A stretch of DNA of 64,000 bases from UBA1926 sp002337215. GTDB taxonomy: Bacteria > Planctomycetota > Phycisphaerae > Phycisphaerales > UBA1924. Both the position numbers and the translations under genes were made by a program. The stretch's first letter is position 1. Every line of letters starts with the position of its first letter. Location: contig CAXBAF010000001.1 in assembly GCA_963973795.1 (NCBI GenBank), positions 306,609-370,608 of the forward strand, written 5' to 3'. Below the pieces are notes generated by a model. It saw nothing but the letters and a program-made list of their open reading frames with translations. It made no database searches and was not told the DNA's origin. This document shows positions 40,551 to 50,187 of this stretch, in pieces.

Positions 40551-41252
40551 ATGAAGAACATCGCCATCATCGCCATCGCCGGCCTCGCTGCCGCCGCCAC
40601 CGCGGGCATCGCCCCGTCCATCAACGAACTCTCGCCCAACCAGCCCGGCTCGGACCCCTCGACCCAGTTGCTCGAGATCCGCGGCCTCGCGAACTCCTCG
40701 TTCAGCGGCTTCTTCTACTCGGTCGAGTCGGATGACCAGTCCGCCAACGGCACCATCGACCGCTTCGAGACCGTCTCGGGCACCTTCGACGCCAACGGCC
40801 TCCTCGTCGTCACCATCAGCGACCTCGAGAACCCCAGCGCCACCTACGTCCTCGCCTCGGGCGGCACCGCCATGCTCGGCGACGTCGTCAACGTCGGTGA
40901 CATCGCCGGCCAGTTCGGCACCGTCTACGACGCCGTCAACAGCCCCGACGCCGTCGGCGACGTGGGCCTCGGCTACGGCGCCGCCCTCGGCGGCCTCGAC
41001 CTGGGCTACATCGGCAGCGAGCCCATCCTCATCCAGCGCGACAGCATCTCGGGTGACTGGCTCCAGATCAACTTCGCCAACGACGTCTTCGACGCCGCCG
41101 GCAACCTGCTCGGCAACGCCGCCGACTTCGACCCCAACTTCGACGGCAACGTCGGCACCTTCGGCTTCGCCAACCTGACCGTCGTCCCCGCCCCGGCCGC
41201 CCTCGCGGTCCTGGGCCTCGGTGGCATCGCCGCCGGCCGTCGTCGCCGCTAA
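40551..41252 (+). CDS. Exported PEP-CTERM-like protein
   Basis: A 233-residue protein started at M-K-N-I-A-I-I-A-I-A-G with GGAGAG upstream; the 59-codon open extension is unlikely. The signal peptide ends near A-A-A-T-A-G. 'I-N-E-L-S-P-N-Q-P-G-S-D-P-S-T-Q-L-L-E-I-R-G' at the mature N-terminus resembles lamin-tail-like beta domains, and 'A-G-N-L-L-G-N-A-A-D-F-D-P-N-F-D-G' is Asn/Asp-rich. The end is V-P-A-P-A-A, a Gly/Leu-rich stretch, then R-R-R-R, the clearest sorting signal of the set. Very GC-rich codon use suggests high adaptation to this genome. Confidence 0.72.
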   Translation: MKNIAIIAIAGLAAAATAGIAPSINELSPNQPGSDPSTQLLEIRGLANSSFSGFFYSVESDDQSANGTIDRFETVSGTFDANGLLVVTISDLENPSATYVLASGGTAMLGDVVNVGDIAGQFGTVYDAVNSPDAVGDVGLGYGAALGGLDLGYIGSEPILIQRDSISGDWLQINFANDVFDAAGNLLGNAADFDPNFDGNVGTFGFANLTVVPAPAALAVLGLGGIAAGRRRR

Positions 41253-41278
41253 TCCCGGCCTCGGCTTGAGAAACCCTC

Positions 41279-41307
41279 AAAGGCCCGTCGCGAAAGCGGC
41301 GGGCCTT
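41279..41307 (+). terminator. Rho-independent terminator
   Basis: Stem AAGGCCCGTCGC / GCGGCGGGCCTT with one mismatch and a GAAA tetraloop, followed by TCTTT, 26 bases after the PEP-CTERM gene. Confidence 0.8.
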
Positions 41308-41308
41308 C

Positions 41309-41337
41309 TTTCTGCGCTCACCCTTTCTGCGCTCACC
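41309..41337. repeat. Two tandem copies of a 14-base unit
   Basis: TTTCTGCGCTCACC occurs at 41309-41322 and again at 41324-41337. It lies directly after the terminator; probably a replication slip with no function. Confidence 0.6.
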
Positions 41338-41483
41338 GATACGCCCGGCCTTCGACGCGAATCAGAAACGCGTATCACCGACCGGCACCGCAGGTCAGCG
41401 GCACGGCGGACCGCGCTTCGACCCCGGGTGTCAAACGCCTCGAACAATCTCCGCGACCCGTTACACTGGTTGATGGCACGCGT

Positions 41484-42134
41484 ATGCACCGGATGACACG
41501 ATCAATCACGCTCCTCTTCTCCGCCTCGTGCCTTGCCGGCGCGGCGCACGCCGAGGTCTTCGTCAACGAGCTCCTCGCCTCGACGGCCTCGAGCGATTGC
41601 GAGTTCATCGAGCTCCACAACACCGGCAGCAAGGAGATCGACCTGCAGGGCTGGTCGATCGAGCTCTGGGATTCCGACGCCGACAAAGCCTTCGGCACCC
41701 ACGACGCGGACTCGCCCATCAGGCTGCGCGGCCGGATCGACGCCGGGGGCTACTTCCTGCTCGCCAACTCGATATTCAGCGAGCACCACACGATCGAGCC
41801 CGACCAGCGGTTCAAGGACAACGGCATCGAGAACTCCTCGTTCACGCTTGTGCTCAAAGACGATCTCGGCGAGATCGTGGAAACGATCTTCGTGACCGAC
41901 GGGGGCGAGGGCGACAAGCCGAACATCAACGGGCGGATCATCCGCCCCGACGCCGAGATCCGCAACACCGAGGGCCGGTACATCCCGCCCGGCTTCGCCC
42001 GGATGCCCGATGACGCGGAAGGCCAGCGCGTCTACCGCCTGCTCAAGTTCAGCCCGGTGCCATCGCCCGACGCGACGCCCGGCCGGCCGAACGCCGTGCC
42101 GACTCCGGCGAACACCGAGACCCCCAAGCCCTGA
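41484..42134 (+). CDS. Exported lamin-tail-domain protein
   Basis: A 216-residue protein with a signal peptide ending near G-A-A-H-A and a lamin-tail (LTD) domain: 'V-F-V-N-E-L-L-A-S', 'E-F-I-E-L-H-N-T-G-S-K-E-I-D-L-Q-G-W', 'G-Y-F-L-L-A-N-S'. The last 40 residues are Pro/Thr-rich without an anchor. It is exported; bacterial LTD proteins are usually surface or nuclease associated, but no enzymatic domain is present here. The start is ATG 41484 or 41493; neither has a clear ribosome site. It may be transcribed with the dipeptidase gene 84 bases downstream. Confidence 0.7.
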   Translation: MHRMTRSITLLFSASCLAGAAHAEVFVNELLASTASSDCEFIELHNTGSKEIDLQGWSIELWDSDADKAFGTHDADSPIRLRGRIDAGGYFLLANSIFSEHHTIEPDQRFKDNGIENSSFTLVLKDDLGEIVETIFVTDGGEGDKPNINGRIIRPDAEIRNTEGRYIPPGFARMPDDAEGQRVYRLLKFSPVPSPDATPGRPNAVPTPANTETPKP

Positions 42135-42217
42135 CACGACGCCGCGGATCACGGTCGCTCCGTCACGGCCGCGCTATCGTGTTCTGTTCCCGCAACGACT
42201 CTGCTGAAAGGCTTCGC

Positions 42218-43663
42218 ATGTCCGTCGACGGTGCTCTCTCCTGGCTGGAAATCAACGACAAGGCCTCCATCGACCGCTGGATGGACTGGCTCCGCATCCC
42301 GAGTGTCGGGACCGACCCGGCGCACGACGCCGACACGCGCAAGGCCGCGGAGTGGTGCCGCGATCATCTCCGCGAATCGGGGTTCGACGTCGATCTCGTC
42401 GAGACCGCGATCCCCGAAAAGAAGCACCGGGGCCAGCCCGTGGTCTTCGGGCATTCCGAGGGCGATCCCGGCTACAAAGGCCCCCGGATCCTGTTCTATG
42501 GGCACTACGACGTGCAGCCCGCCGACCCGGTGGAACTCTGGGACAGCCCGCCGTTCGAGCCGGTGATCAAGCCCGCCGATGGTCCCGGTGACGACGTCCC
42601 GGGCGAGCGCGTCGTCGCGCGGGGTGCCCAGGACGACAAGGGCCAGGTCACGATGTTCCTCGAGGCGATGCGCGCATGGAAGGAGACCTCGGGCAAGGCC
42701 GCGGGGGGCGTGCCGATCACGGTGCTGATCGAGGGCGAGGAAGAATCGGGCTCGGTCAACCTCGAACGGTTCGTCGAGCAGCACAAGGACGAACTCGCCA
42801 AGTGCGACGTCGTCCTCATCAGCGACACCACCATGCTCGGACGCGGCAAGCCCGCCATCACCTACGGCGTGCGGGGCCTGGTCTACACCGAGTTCACCCT
42901 GCACGGCCCCGACCAGGACCTCCACTCCGGCGCGTGGGGCGGCAAGTGTCCCAACCCGCTCAACGAGCTCGCAAAGACGCTCGCCAAGCTCTGGGACGAC
43001 GACTACCGCGTCACGATCCCCGGCTTCTACGACGACGTCGCGCCGCTCACCGATGACGAGCGCGCTCAGTGGAAGAACCTCGGCATCGACGAGAATGCGC
43101 TGCTCAAGGGCATCGGGCTCGGACCAGAAGGCGACGTGGGCGAGAAGGGATTCACGATGACCGAACGCGAGTGGGCCAGGCCCACCTGCGACATCAACGG
43201 CATGTGGGGCGGCTACATCGGCGAGGGCGCCAAGACCGTCATCCCGAGCCACGCGAACGCCAAGGTCTCGTTCCGCCTCGTCGCCGATCAGGACCCCTCG
43301 AAGATCCTCGCGTCGTTCAAGAAGTGGCTCGCCGACAACACGCCCAAGGGCTGCCGATGGAGCGAGGTCAAGGACCACGGCACGGGGCTGGGCGTCACGC
43401 TCCCGATCGACTCGGACTACCTCCAGGCCGCCCGGCGCGCGCTCAAGCGTGCCGCCGACAAGGACGTCGCGATGATCAAGTCGGGAGGCTCGATCCCCGT
43501 CGCCGGAATGCTCAAGAACGGGCTGGGCCTCGACACGATCTTCATGGGCTTCGGGCTCGAGGACGACCGCATCCATTCGCCCAACGAGAAGTACGAGCTC
43601 TCAAGCTTCCGCATGGGGGCGCGATCGCACGTTGTCTTCATCGACGAGTTGCTGAACTTCTGA
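42218..43663 (+). CDS. M20-family metallopeptidase (dipeptidase)
   Basis: A 481-residue cytoplasmic peptidase started at M-S-V-D-G-A-L-S with AAAGG upstream. The di-zinc ligands of the M20 fold are present: 'F-Y-G-H-Y-D-V-Q-P', 'R-G-A-Q-D-D-K-G-Q', 'E-G-E-E-E-S-G-S' with the catalytic Glu, a following Asp in 'L-I-S-D-T-T-M', and 'H-S-P-N-E-K-Y' near the end. A dimerisation insert lies in the middle. The sequence pattern is that of the CNDP-like dipeptidases. The dipeptide specificity is unknown. Confidence 0.88.
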   Translation: MSVDGALSWLEINDKASIDRWMDWLRIPSVGTDPAHDADTRKAAEWCRDHLRESGFDVDLVETAIPEKKHRGQPVVFGHSEGDPGYKGPRILFYGHYDVQPADPVELWDSPPFEPVIKPADGPGDDVPGERVVARGAQDDKGQVTMFLEAMRAWKETSGKAAGGVPITVLIEGEEESGSVNLERFVEQHKDELAKCDVVLISDTTMLGRGKPAITYGVRGLVYTEFTLHGPDQDLHSGAWGGKCPNPLNELAKTLAKLWDDDYRVTIPGFYDDVAPLTDDERAQWKNLGIDENALLKGIGLGPEGDVGEKGFTMTEREWARPTCDINGMWGGYIGEGAKTVIPSHANAKVSFRLVADQDPSKILASFKKWLADNTPKGCRWSEVKDHGTGLGVTLPIDSDYLQAARRALKRAADKDVAMIKSGGSIPVAGMLKNGLGLDTIFMGFGLEDDRIHSPNEKYELSSFRMGARSHVVFIDELLNF

Positions 43664-43713
43664 GCGAGGTCCAGCACCGGGGCTGTTGGCCCGCGACGGG
43701 GTTGTCGGCGGGA

Positions 43714-44058
43714 TCAGGCCGCGAGTCGCTCGGCCGGGCCGTGATCGGCGCTCTCTTCGGCACCCTTCGCGGTCTCTGCCGCGTCGGGGGTCGCCGCTCG
43801 GGCGTTCGCGGGGGGCGAGCCGACATCGGGATCGAGCATCTCGAACTCACCCTCGGCGTCGGGCCCGTCGGGCGACATGCCGTGCCGCAGCATCTCGGCG
43901 TGGAACCGCTCGACCTGGATCTTCGCGACACCGACTTTGAGATCGTGGATCATCGTCTCGTTGCGGACGAAGATCGCCAGGGCACGCAGCATCTGCAGAA
44001 CACCAAGACCGGCGAGCAGGCCGATCCCGAGCCACACGATTTCAGAAACACCGGTCAT
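43714..44058 (-). CDS. Small membrane-anchored protein, unknown
   Basis: 114 residues from M-T-G-V-S-E-I-V-W-L-G-I-G-L-L; the open frame extends 72 codons upstream without support, and no clear ribosome site precedes the chosen ATG. One N-terminal hydrophobic helix (residues 5-30) is followed by a charged segment with possible coiled-coil character ('H-D-L-K-V-G-V-A-K-I-Q-V-E-R-F') and an acidic, Ala/Pro-rich tail. Function is unknown; convergent with the M20 gene and divergent from the large membrane protein. Confidence 0.45.
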   Translation of the reverse strand: MTGVSEIVWLGIGLLAGLGVLQMLRALAIFVRNETMIHDLKVGVAKIQVERFHAEMLRHGMSPDGPDAEGEFEMLDPDVGSPPANARAATPDAAETAKGAEESADHGPAERLAA

Positions 44059-44210
44059 CCCGAGGCTGATCGGACGAACCGGGTGCGGCCTTGAATCCTG
44101 ATTGCGGTTCTCCCGTACAATCAGCGACCGGTCCACAGACCGGCACCGGGCACCAGCGGTGTCGGGTACCGATACCGGGCAGACGACCCCCGCACCAAGG
44201 GCAACGCCGC

Positions 44211-46718
44211 GTGAGATCCGTTCCAAGTCGCACATCGCTCGCCCTGAACACACGCGGGTTGTCGCCGCTCGCACCGATCTCGGGGATGGTGCGATTCTCA
44301 GGGATGGTGCGAACCGTGCTCCTCATGCTCACGGTGTCCATCGGTTTCGTCTCGCCCGCGACGTCCCAGCCCGCGAATGATGCCGCCGACTCCGGTGAGG
44401 CCGAGACCTCGGGCGTCGCACCGGTGGTCGTCCGAGACGAGGTCGAACTCACGATCGCCAAGCTCGGTCCAGGGAACCGCGCCCGGGCCGGCACCTGGAC
44501 CGGCGTCCTGATCGAATACCGCGATTCCGCGCTCTCGCCTCGCGAGATCGTCCTCCGCGTCACAGGCGTCGACCGCGACGGCGATCCCCCCGCGTACGAA
44601 CGCACGGTGGTGGGGGACCCCGAACGCCCAAGATCGGCCTGGCTCTATCTCCCCCTCCCCTCGCCGACGCAGGAGGACCGACTCAACGTCACCGCCCACG
44701 AGGCGATCGAGAGCAGCCAGGGCTTCCGCGCAGGCCGGGTGCTCGGGCGTGCGGTCATCGAAACATCCCGGCTGATCCAGGGCGAGTCGCAGATGATCGG
44801 CGTCGTCGGCACACGCGACGCCGGGCTCCGCCAGTACGGCCTCGGGATCGCGACGTCCATCCGGCACCTCCCGCTGGGCCACGCGACCTCGGAAATCGTG
44901 AGCGGGCTAACCCTCCGCGACCTGCCCGACCGCTGGCAGGGCCTGTCCGGGCTCGACGTGCTCGTCTGGAGCCGAGGCGGGCCGGACACCGACCCGACCG
45001 CCCTCGACGCCGACCGGGCCCGCGCGATCCGCGAGTGGGTCAACCGGGGCGGACACCTCGTCATCCTGCTGCCGCCCGTCGGCCAGACATGGACCGCCGG
45101 CACGGGCCGCAACCCACTCTCGGATCTGCTGCCCGCGGTCCGCGTCGAGCGCCGGGAAGGCGTGCCGCTCGAACCGTACCGCCCGCTGATCACGCTGCGA
45201 CAAGCATCCCGCCTGCCAACCCAAGCGATCGTGCACACGCTCACACCGCTTCCAGACGCGACACCAACCGAAGCCTCACCGGTGCTCGCCGGGCCCGACG
45301 GGGTGCCGGTCGTCGCGAGGCGACTGGTCGGCACCGGCATGGTGACGGTGATCGGGCTCGACATCGCGGCCGAGTCACTCACCGCTCTCGATTCGCTCGA
45401 CGCCGAGACGATCTGGCACCGGGTGCTCGGGAAGCGCCACTCGCTCGAATCGGCCGAGGAGGTGAAGGACCGCGATTTCAATCTGTACCAAGCGCTCCAG
45501 CGGCGTGTCGCGTCCGATTTCGACGCCGATTTCGAGCAGGCCATCGACTTCAAGGGCGACGCAGGCAAGGGCGTGCTGCTCGGGCTCGGTGTGTTCGCAC
45601 TCTACTGGCTGGTCGCCGGGCCGCTCGGGTTCTTCGCGCTCAGCAGATCGGGTCACCGGAGCCGGGCGTGGCTCGCCTTCCTCGCGACCAGCGCTGTCTT
45701 CACCGCCATCGCGTGGGCGGGCGCGACCGTCCTGCGTCCCAACACCGTCCGCGCGACGCACCTGACATTCCTGGACGCCGTCTACGGGACGGATCGCCAG
45801 ACCGCATCGAGCTGGCTCTCCGTGCTCGTTCCCTCGTACGGCGAAGCCGAGATCGCCGTCGGCGAGGAATCCTCGAGCGATCTCATCAGCGTCTGGACAC
45901 CGCCGCCCCCCGCCCTCGTCGGGGGCGGCTTCCCCGACAACCGGGGCTACGAAATCAGCGCACGCTCGCCCTCGGAGATCACCGTCCCAGTTCGATCGAC
46001 GATCAAGCAACTCGCGACCAAATGGTCCGGTGCACCGGTTGCCAATGTTCCCCGTCCGGTCCGCGAGCCGGGCGATCCCTCCGAGCCGAGGCTCACGTTC
46101 TCCGATTCAAGCAAGGGGCAAATCGCCGGCGAACTCATCCACGAACTTCCCGGCGAACTCGAGAACGTGATCGTCGTCGTCGTCGCCCAGCAGCGCGCGC
46201 TGTCCGCCCCGACCACGATCGCACCCTTCTGGCTCCCCGCGCGGGTCTACATGGATGCCCTCGCCGCCCCCTGGGCCGCGGGGGAAAGGCTCGACCTCGC
46301 GGAGGTGACCGCCGGCACCGCGAACCGGACCGCCCTGACCTGGCTCTCGAGACGGCTCAACGACGGCGTAGACCGCAGCTTCGGCCCCGAGAACCAGAGC
46401 AGCCGGGGCAACCCGATCGATCGCTACACCGCCCTCGGCTTCCTCGACATGCTGGGCACGCCCGAGCTCCGCCAGGACTCGGGGGGCCAGCGCTCGTCGC
46501 CCATCGCGGTCGTCCGCGCCGCCCACGGGCTCGACCTGAGCCGGTGGTTCACACAGCCCTGCGTAATCGTGATCGGCGCGCTCAAGCAGACCGAGGGCAA
46601 CCTGCCCGTCCCCATCACCGTTGACGGCGAGCCCGTTCCCGCCGAGGGGACAACCATCGTGCGATGGGTCTACCCGCTCGACCCCGCCCCGCCCGAGTAC
46701 AGCACGCCAGACCCCTGA
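44211..46718 (+). CDS. Large membrane protein with class I GATase-like domain
   Basis: About 835 residues. GTG 44211 is used because AAGGG lies nine bases before it; ATG 44286 or 44304 would remove a long n-region before the hydrophobic signal ('V-L-L-M-L-T-V-S-I-G-F'). A beta domain (about residues 70-190) is followed by a class I glutamine-amidotransferase-like segment ('D-V-L-V-W-S', 'I-R-E-W-V-N-R-G-G-H-L-V-I-L-L-P'), then two transmembrane helices near residues 460-520 and a soluble C-terminal region. Proteins of this architecture accompany ABC exporters in planctomycetes. The start codon is the weakest part of the call. The ABC ATPase gene follows after 74 bases. Confidence 0.6.
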   Translation: MRSVPSRTSLALNTRGLSPLAPISGMVRFSGMVRTVLLMLTVSIGFVSPATSQPANDAADSGEAETSGVAPVVVRDEVELTIAKLGPGNRARAGTWTGVLIEYRDSALSPREIVLRVTGVDRDGDPPAYERTVVGDPERPRSAWLYLPLPSPTQEDRLNVTAHEAIESSQGFRAGRVLGRAVIETSRLIQGESQMIGVVGTRDAGLRQYGLGIATSIRHLPLGHATSEIVSGLTLRDLPDRWQGLSGLDVLVWSRGGPDTDPTALDADRARAIREWVNRGGHLVILLPPVGQTWTAGTGRNPLSDLLPAVRVERREGVPLEPYRPLITLRQASRLPTQAIVHTLTPLPDATPTEASPVLAGPDGVPVVARRLVGTGMVTVIGLDIAAESLTALDSLDAETIWHRVLGKRHSLESAEEVKDRDFNLYQALQRRVASDFDADFEQAIDFKGDAGKGVLLGLGVFALYWLVAGPLGFFALSRSGHRSRAWLAFLATSAVFTAIAWAGATVLRPNTVRATHLTFLDAVYGTDRQTASSWLSVLVPSYGEAEIAVGEESSSDLISVWTPPPPALVGGGFPDNRGYEISARSPSEITVPVRSTIKQLATKWSGAPVANVPRPVREPGDPSEPRLTFSDSSKGQIAGELIHELPGELENVIVVVVAQQRALSAPTTIAPFWLPARVYMDALAAPWAAGERLDLAEVTAGTANRTALTWLSRRLNDGVDRSFGPENQSSRGNPIDRYTALGFLDMLGTPELRQDSGGQRSSPIAVVRAAHGLDLSRWFTQPCVIVIGALKQTEGNLPVPITVDGEPVPAEGTTIVRWVYPLDPAPPEYSTPDP

Positions 46719-46792
46719 CCCGCCGACGTTCCGCGCCAAAGAGTGGGACCGAGTCTTCCCACAGGACGCAACCCCGCACCGGAGCCCGCCCC

Positions 46793-47761
46793 GTGCCGAT
46801 GATCGAAACGATCAACCTCACCAAGCGTTACGGCGACCTCGTCGCCCTCGACAACCTCAATCTCACGATCGAGGAAGGCGATTGCTTCGGGTTCATCGGG
46901 CCCAACGGCGCCGGCAAAACCACGACCATCAAAATCCTCGCGACGCTCCTCAAGCCGTCGAGTGGCCAGGCACAGATCGACGGCCTCACCGTCGGCTACC
47001 AGAACAGGCAGATCCGCCCCGTCATCGGGTACGTCCCCGACTTCATGGGCGCCTACGAGGACATGGTTGTCATCGAGTACCTCCAGTTCTTCGCCAGCGC
47101 CTACGGCATCCACGGCCACGAGCGCATGAAGGTGGTCGGTGAAGTCCTCGAACTCACCGATCTCGCATACAAGTCCGCGGCCGAGGTCAACAGCCTGAGC
47201 CGGGGCATGCAGCAGCGCCTCTCCATCGCCCGCGTCCTGTTGCACGACCCCAAGGTCCTGCTGATGGACGAGCCCGCCTCGGGGCTCGACCCCCGCGCCC
47301 GCATCGAGATCCGCGAACTCCTCAAGGAGCTCAAGCGGATGGGCAAGACCATCCTGATTTCCAGCCACATCCTCCACGAACTCGCCGAGCTCTGCAACGT
47401 CGTCGGCATCATCGAGAAGGGCAACCTGCTCTACTCGGGCTCCGTCCGCGACATTCTCAAGCGGGCCCGGGTCGGCCATGTGCTCCACATCGGTGTCGCC
47501 GAGGGCACCGAGAAGGCCGTGAGCGTCCTCGAAGCCATCGAGGGCGTCAAACGCGTCGGGATCACCGTCGCGGAGGACGGACCCGCGACAGGAGGACCGT
47601 CGAGGATCATCCACGTAGAATACGAAGAAGCACCGGGGCGGTCGTACACCGATCTGCCCAATGTCTTGGTCAACAACGGGTTCCGCATCGCACAGTTCTC
47701 AGAGGAAGCCGTCAATCTCGAAACCGCGTTCATGCGGCTCACAAAGGGGCTCGTCCAGTGA
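46793..47761 (+). CDS. ABC transporter ATP-binding protein
   Basis: About 322 residues, from a GTG that has GGAG eight bases upstream; ATG 46799 is the alternative. Walker A 'G-P-N-G-A-G-K-T-T-T', signature 'L-S-R-G-M-Q-Q-R-L', Walker B 'V-L-L-M-D-E-P-A-S-G-L-D' and switch His in 'I-S-S-H-I-L' are all present. The pattern is that of DrrA/GldA-like ABC-2 exporters. A C-terminal 100-residue extension is typical of these. No permease gene is adjacent; its TGA overlaps the GTG of the peptidase gene by four bases. Confidence 0.88.
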   Translation: MPMIETINLTKRYGDLVALDNLNLTIEEGDCFGFIGPNGAGKTTTIKILATLLKPSSGQAQIDGLTVGYQNRQIRPVIGYVPDFMGAYEDMVVIEYLQFFASAYGIHGHERMKVVGEVLELTDLAYKSAAEVNSLSRGMQQRLSIARVLLHDPKVLLMDEPASGLDPRARIEIRELLKELKRMGKTILISSHILHELAELCNVVGIIEKGNLLYSGSVRDILKRARVGHVLHIGVAEGTEKAVSVLEAIEGVKRVGITVAEDGPATGGPSRIIHVEYEEAPGRSYTDLPNVLVNNGFRIAQFSEEAVNLETAFMRLTKGLVQ

Positions 47762-49998
47762 ACAAACTCCCCATCGCCTCGCTCGCACTCCTCATGCTGA
47801 CATCAGGCCTCGCCCAGGCGCAGAACGGGTCCGCCAAGCCCGTCGGTCCGCCGCCCACCGAGACCCGCCCCGTCACCGACAACTACCACGGCGAGACCTT
47901 CGTCGATCCCTACCAGTGGCTCGAAGGCGACAACTCCGACCCCGCGCGCATGGGAACGCTCAACGACGAAGTCGTCGAGTGGACCGACGCCCAGAACGCT
48001 TACACACGGTCCGTCCTCGAAGGAAAAGCCCCGGGCTTCGAATTCCTCAAAGCCCCGCGCGAACGCCTCGAGGCGCAGATCTCCGAACTGATGGAACTCG
48101 ACTCCATCGGCTCACCCACGATGGCGGGCAACCGCTACTTCTATTCCAAGCGTGCCGGCGCACAAGACCAAGCCGTGGTCTACGTCCGAGAGGGCGCGCG
48201 CGGCGAGCCCCGCGAACTCATCGATCCGTACAAACTCGACAACGACGGGCTCGTGACTGTCTCCTGGTACGCCCCCAACGACGACGGCTCCCTCCTCGCC
48301 TTCGGTACCTACCGCTCGGGCGACGAGAACTCCGTCCTCCGCATTTTGGATGTAGACACCGGGGCATGGCTCGCCGACGAGATCCCCGGCAAAACCAACC
48401 TCGCCGGCTGGATGCCGGGCGGGGACGCGTTCTTCTACCAGAGGCTCGAAGACCTCGATGATCCGTACTCCGCCGAGATCCGTTTCCACGAGATCGGCCG
48501 TCACTGGACCCAGGACCCCGTCCTCGTCCGCCAGCGCGAGGCCGAGAAGCTCTACGAGGGGCTCGGCATCTCCGACGAACGCATGAAGGAACTCAAGACC
48601 ACCTGGGGACCGGGCCTCACGCCGGGTCGGGACGGCCACTGGGCGACCGTCGAGTACTACACCTCGACCTCCGCCAACGATGTCTGGGCCCTCAACCTCG
48701 ACCACTGGTTCCGCACCGGCGAGATGAAACTCACCCCGATCCTCATCGGTGAAGACGGCCGGAACGGCGCCGAGATCGTCGGCAACAGCATCTTCATGCA
48801 GACCTACATCAACGCCCCGAACGGCCGGGTCGTCAAGGTCGATCCGTACAACCCCTCCCGTGAGAACTGGACCGACGTCGTGCCCCACCGCACCGACGCG
48901 ATCCTCCGCGGCTTCTCGATCGCCGACGGCGTCCTCGCCGCCTCGTACCTCGAGGACGCCTCGACCAAGATCGATCTCTTCGCCCTCGATGGAACACCGA
49001 AGGGCGCGCTCAAGCTCCCCGGGTTCGGCTCCGCCGGCCTCTCCACCGCCGACGACCGCACCGAGGCCTATCTGTCTTACGCGTCGTTCAACGAGCCGAG
49101 CACGATCTACCAGGTCGATCTCTCGAAGCCCGACGCCGAGCCGACCATCTGGGAGAAGATCGAGATACCCGTCAACACCGACGGGGTCGAGGTCCGCCGG
49201 GTGAAGTATTCCTCCAAGGACGGCACCGAAGTCGGCATGTTCATCGTCCACAAGAAGGGGCTCCAACTCGACGGAGACAACCCCACGATCCTCTACGGCT
49301 ACGGCGGATTCAACATCCCCATGACCCCGCGATTCACCGCGACGCTCTACCCGTTCTTCGAAGCCGGCGGCGTCTACGCCGTCGCGAATCTCCGAGGAGG
49401 CGGTGAAAAGGGCCTCGAGTGGCACCGCGCGGGCATGCTCGATCGCAAGCAGAACGTCTTCGATGACTTCATCGCCGCGGGTGAGTACCTCATCGAGAAC
49501 GGCTACACGAGCCCCGAGCACCTCGGTGTCTTCGGCGGCTCCAACGGAGGCCTGCTCACCGGCGCGATGGTCACCCAACGCCCCGATCTCTTCAGCGCCG
49601 CGATCGTCGCCGTCCCCCTGCTCGACATGCTCCGCTTCGAGAAGTTCCTGATGGCGCGCTACTGGGTTCCCGAGTACGGCACCGCCGAGAACTCGCAGCA
49701 GTACCCGTTCATGCGTGCCTACTCGCCCTATCAGAACATCAAGCCGGGCACCAAGTACCCCGCCGTTCTGCTCACCGCCGGCGAGAACGACACCCGCGTC
49801 CACCCGATGCACGCCCGGAAAATGGCCGCCTATCTCCAGGCCGCGACCACCAGCGACCAGGCCGCGGACCCAATCCTCCTCTGGGTCGACCGCGACGCAG
49901 GCCACGGCGCTGGAAAGCCGCTCCACCTCAGGATCCGTGATGTTGTCGATCAGCGGCTGTTCATGATGTGGCAGCTCGGCATGATCAACGAAGGCTGA
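47758..49998 (+). CDS. Exported prolyl oligopeptidase (S9A)
   Basis: A 746-residue serine peptidase started at GTG within the overlap GTGA with the ABC ATPase. The signal peptide ends near L-A-Q-A-Q. The seven-bladed propeller occupies about residues 100-440, and an alpha/beta hydrolase domain follows. The triad is Ser595 in 'G-G-S-N-G-G', Asp678 in 'E-N-D-T-R-V' and His716 in 'D-A-G-H-G-A-G'. 'L-R-G-G-G-E-K-G-L-E-W-H' is the S9A signature. The enzyme cleaves short peptides after Pro and is expected in the periplasm. Coupling to an ABC ATPase is unusual. Confidence 0.92.
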   Translation: MNKLPIASLALLMLTSGLAQAQNGSAKPVGPPPTETRPVTDNYHGETFVDPYQWLEGDNSDPARMGTLNDEVVEWTDAQNAYTRSVLEGKAPGFEFLKAPRERLEAQISELMELDSIGSPTMAGNRYFYSKRAGAQDQAVVYVREGARGEPRELIDPYKLDNDGLVTVSWYAPNDDGSLLAFGTYRSGDENSVLRILDVDTGAWLADEIPGKTNLAGWMPGGDAFFYQRLEDLDDPYSAEIRFHEIGRHWTQDPVLVRQREAEKLYEGLGISDERMKELKTTWGPGLTPGRDGHWATVEYYTSTSANDVWALNLDHWFRTGEMKLTPILIGEDGRNGAEIVGNSIFMQTYINAPNGRVVKVDPYNPSRENWTDVVPHRTDAILRGFSIADGVLAASYLEDASTKIDLFALDGTPKGALKLPGFGSAGLSTADDRTEAYLSYASFNEPSTIYQVDLSKPDAEPTIWEKIEIPVNTDGVEVRRVKYSSKDGTEVGMFIVHKKGLQLDGDNPTILYGYGGFNIPMTPRFTATLYPFFEAGGVYAVANLRGGGEKGLEWHRAGMLDRKQNVFDDFIAAGEYLIENGYTSPEHLGVFGGSNGGLLTGAMVTQRPDLFSAAIVAVPLLDMLRFEKFLMARYWVPEYGTAENSQQYPFMRAYSPYQNIKPGTKYPAVLLTAGENDTRVHPMHARKMAAYLQAATTSDQAADPILLWVDRDAGHGAGKPLHLRIRDVVDQRLFMMWQLGMINEG

Positions 49999-50050
49999 GC
50001 CGGCCCAGCCGAGATGAGCCGAGCGAAAATCAGAGTAAGGAAATCAGACA

Positions 50051-50075
50051 TCCCGAAATGATCGGGTTGCTTTCG
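50051..50075 (+). terminator. Possible weak terminator of the peptidase gene
   Basis: CCCGA / TCGGG stem with a five-base loop followed by TTGCTTTC, inside an AT-rich stretch (50040-50150) that is unlike the rest of the window. The stem is short. Confidence 0.3.
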
Positions 50076-50187
50076 GTGTAAATACGTATATTCGCGTTGA
50101 AATAATTCCGAAATAGGTGGTTGAATTGGCAATTCTGGGTATGCTCGGGTCACCGGCCGGATTCCTGGCCGGACTGGAGTATCCGGC

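Noticed and set aside
42149..43576. 475-residue minus-strand frame
   Set aside because: Antisense to the M20 dipeptidase with intact metal ligands.
48112..49926. 604-residue open frame on the minus strand
   Set aside because: Antisense to the prolyl oligopeptidase, which has a complete catalytic triad.
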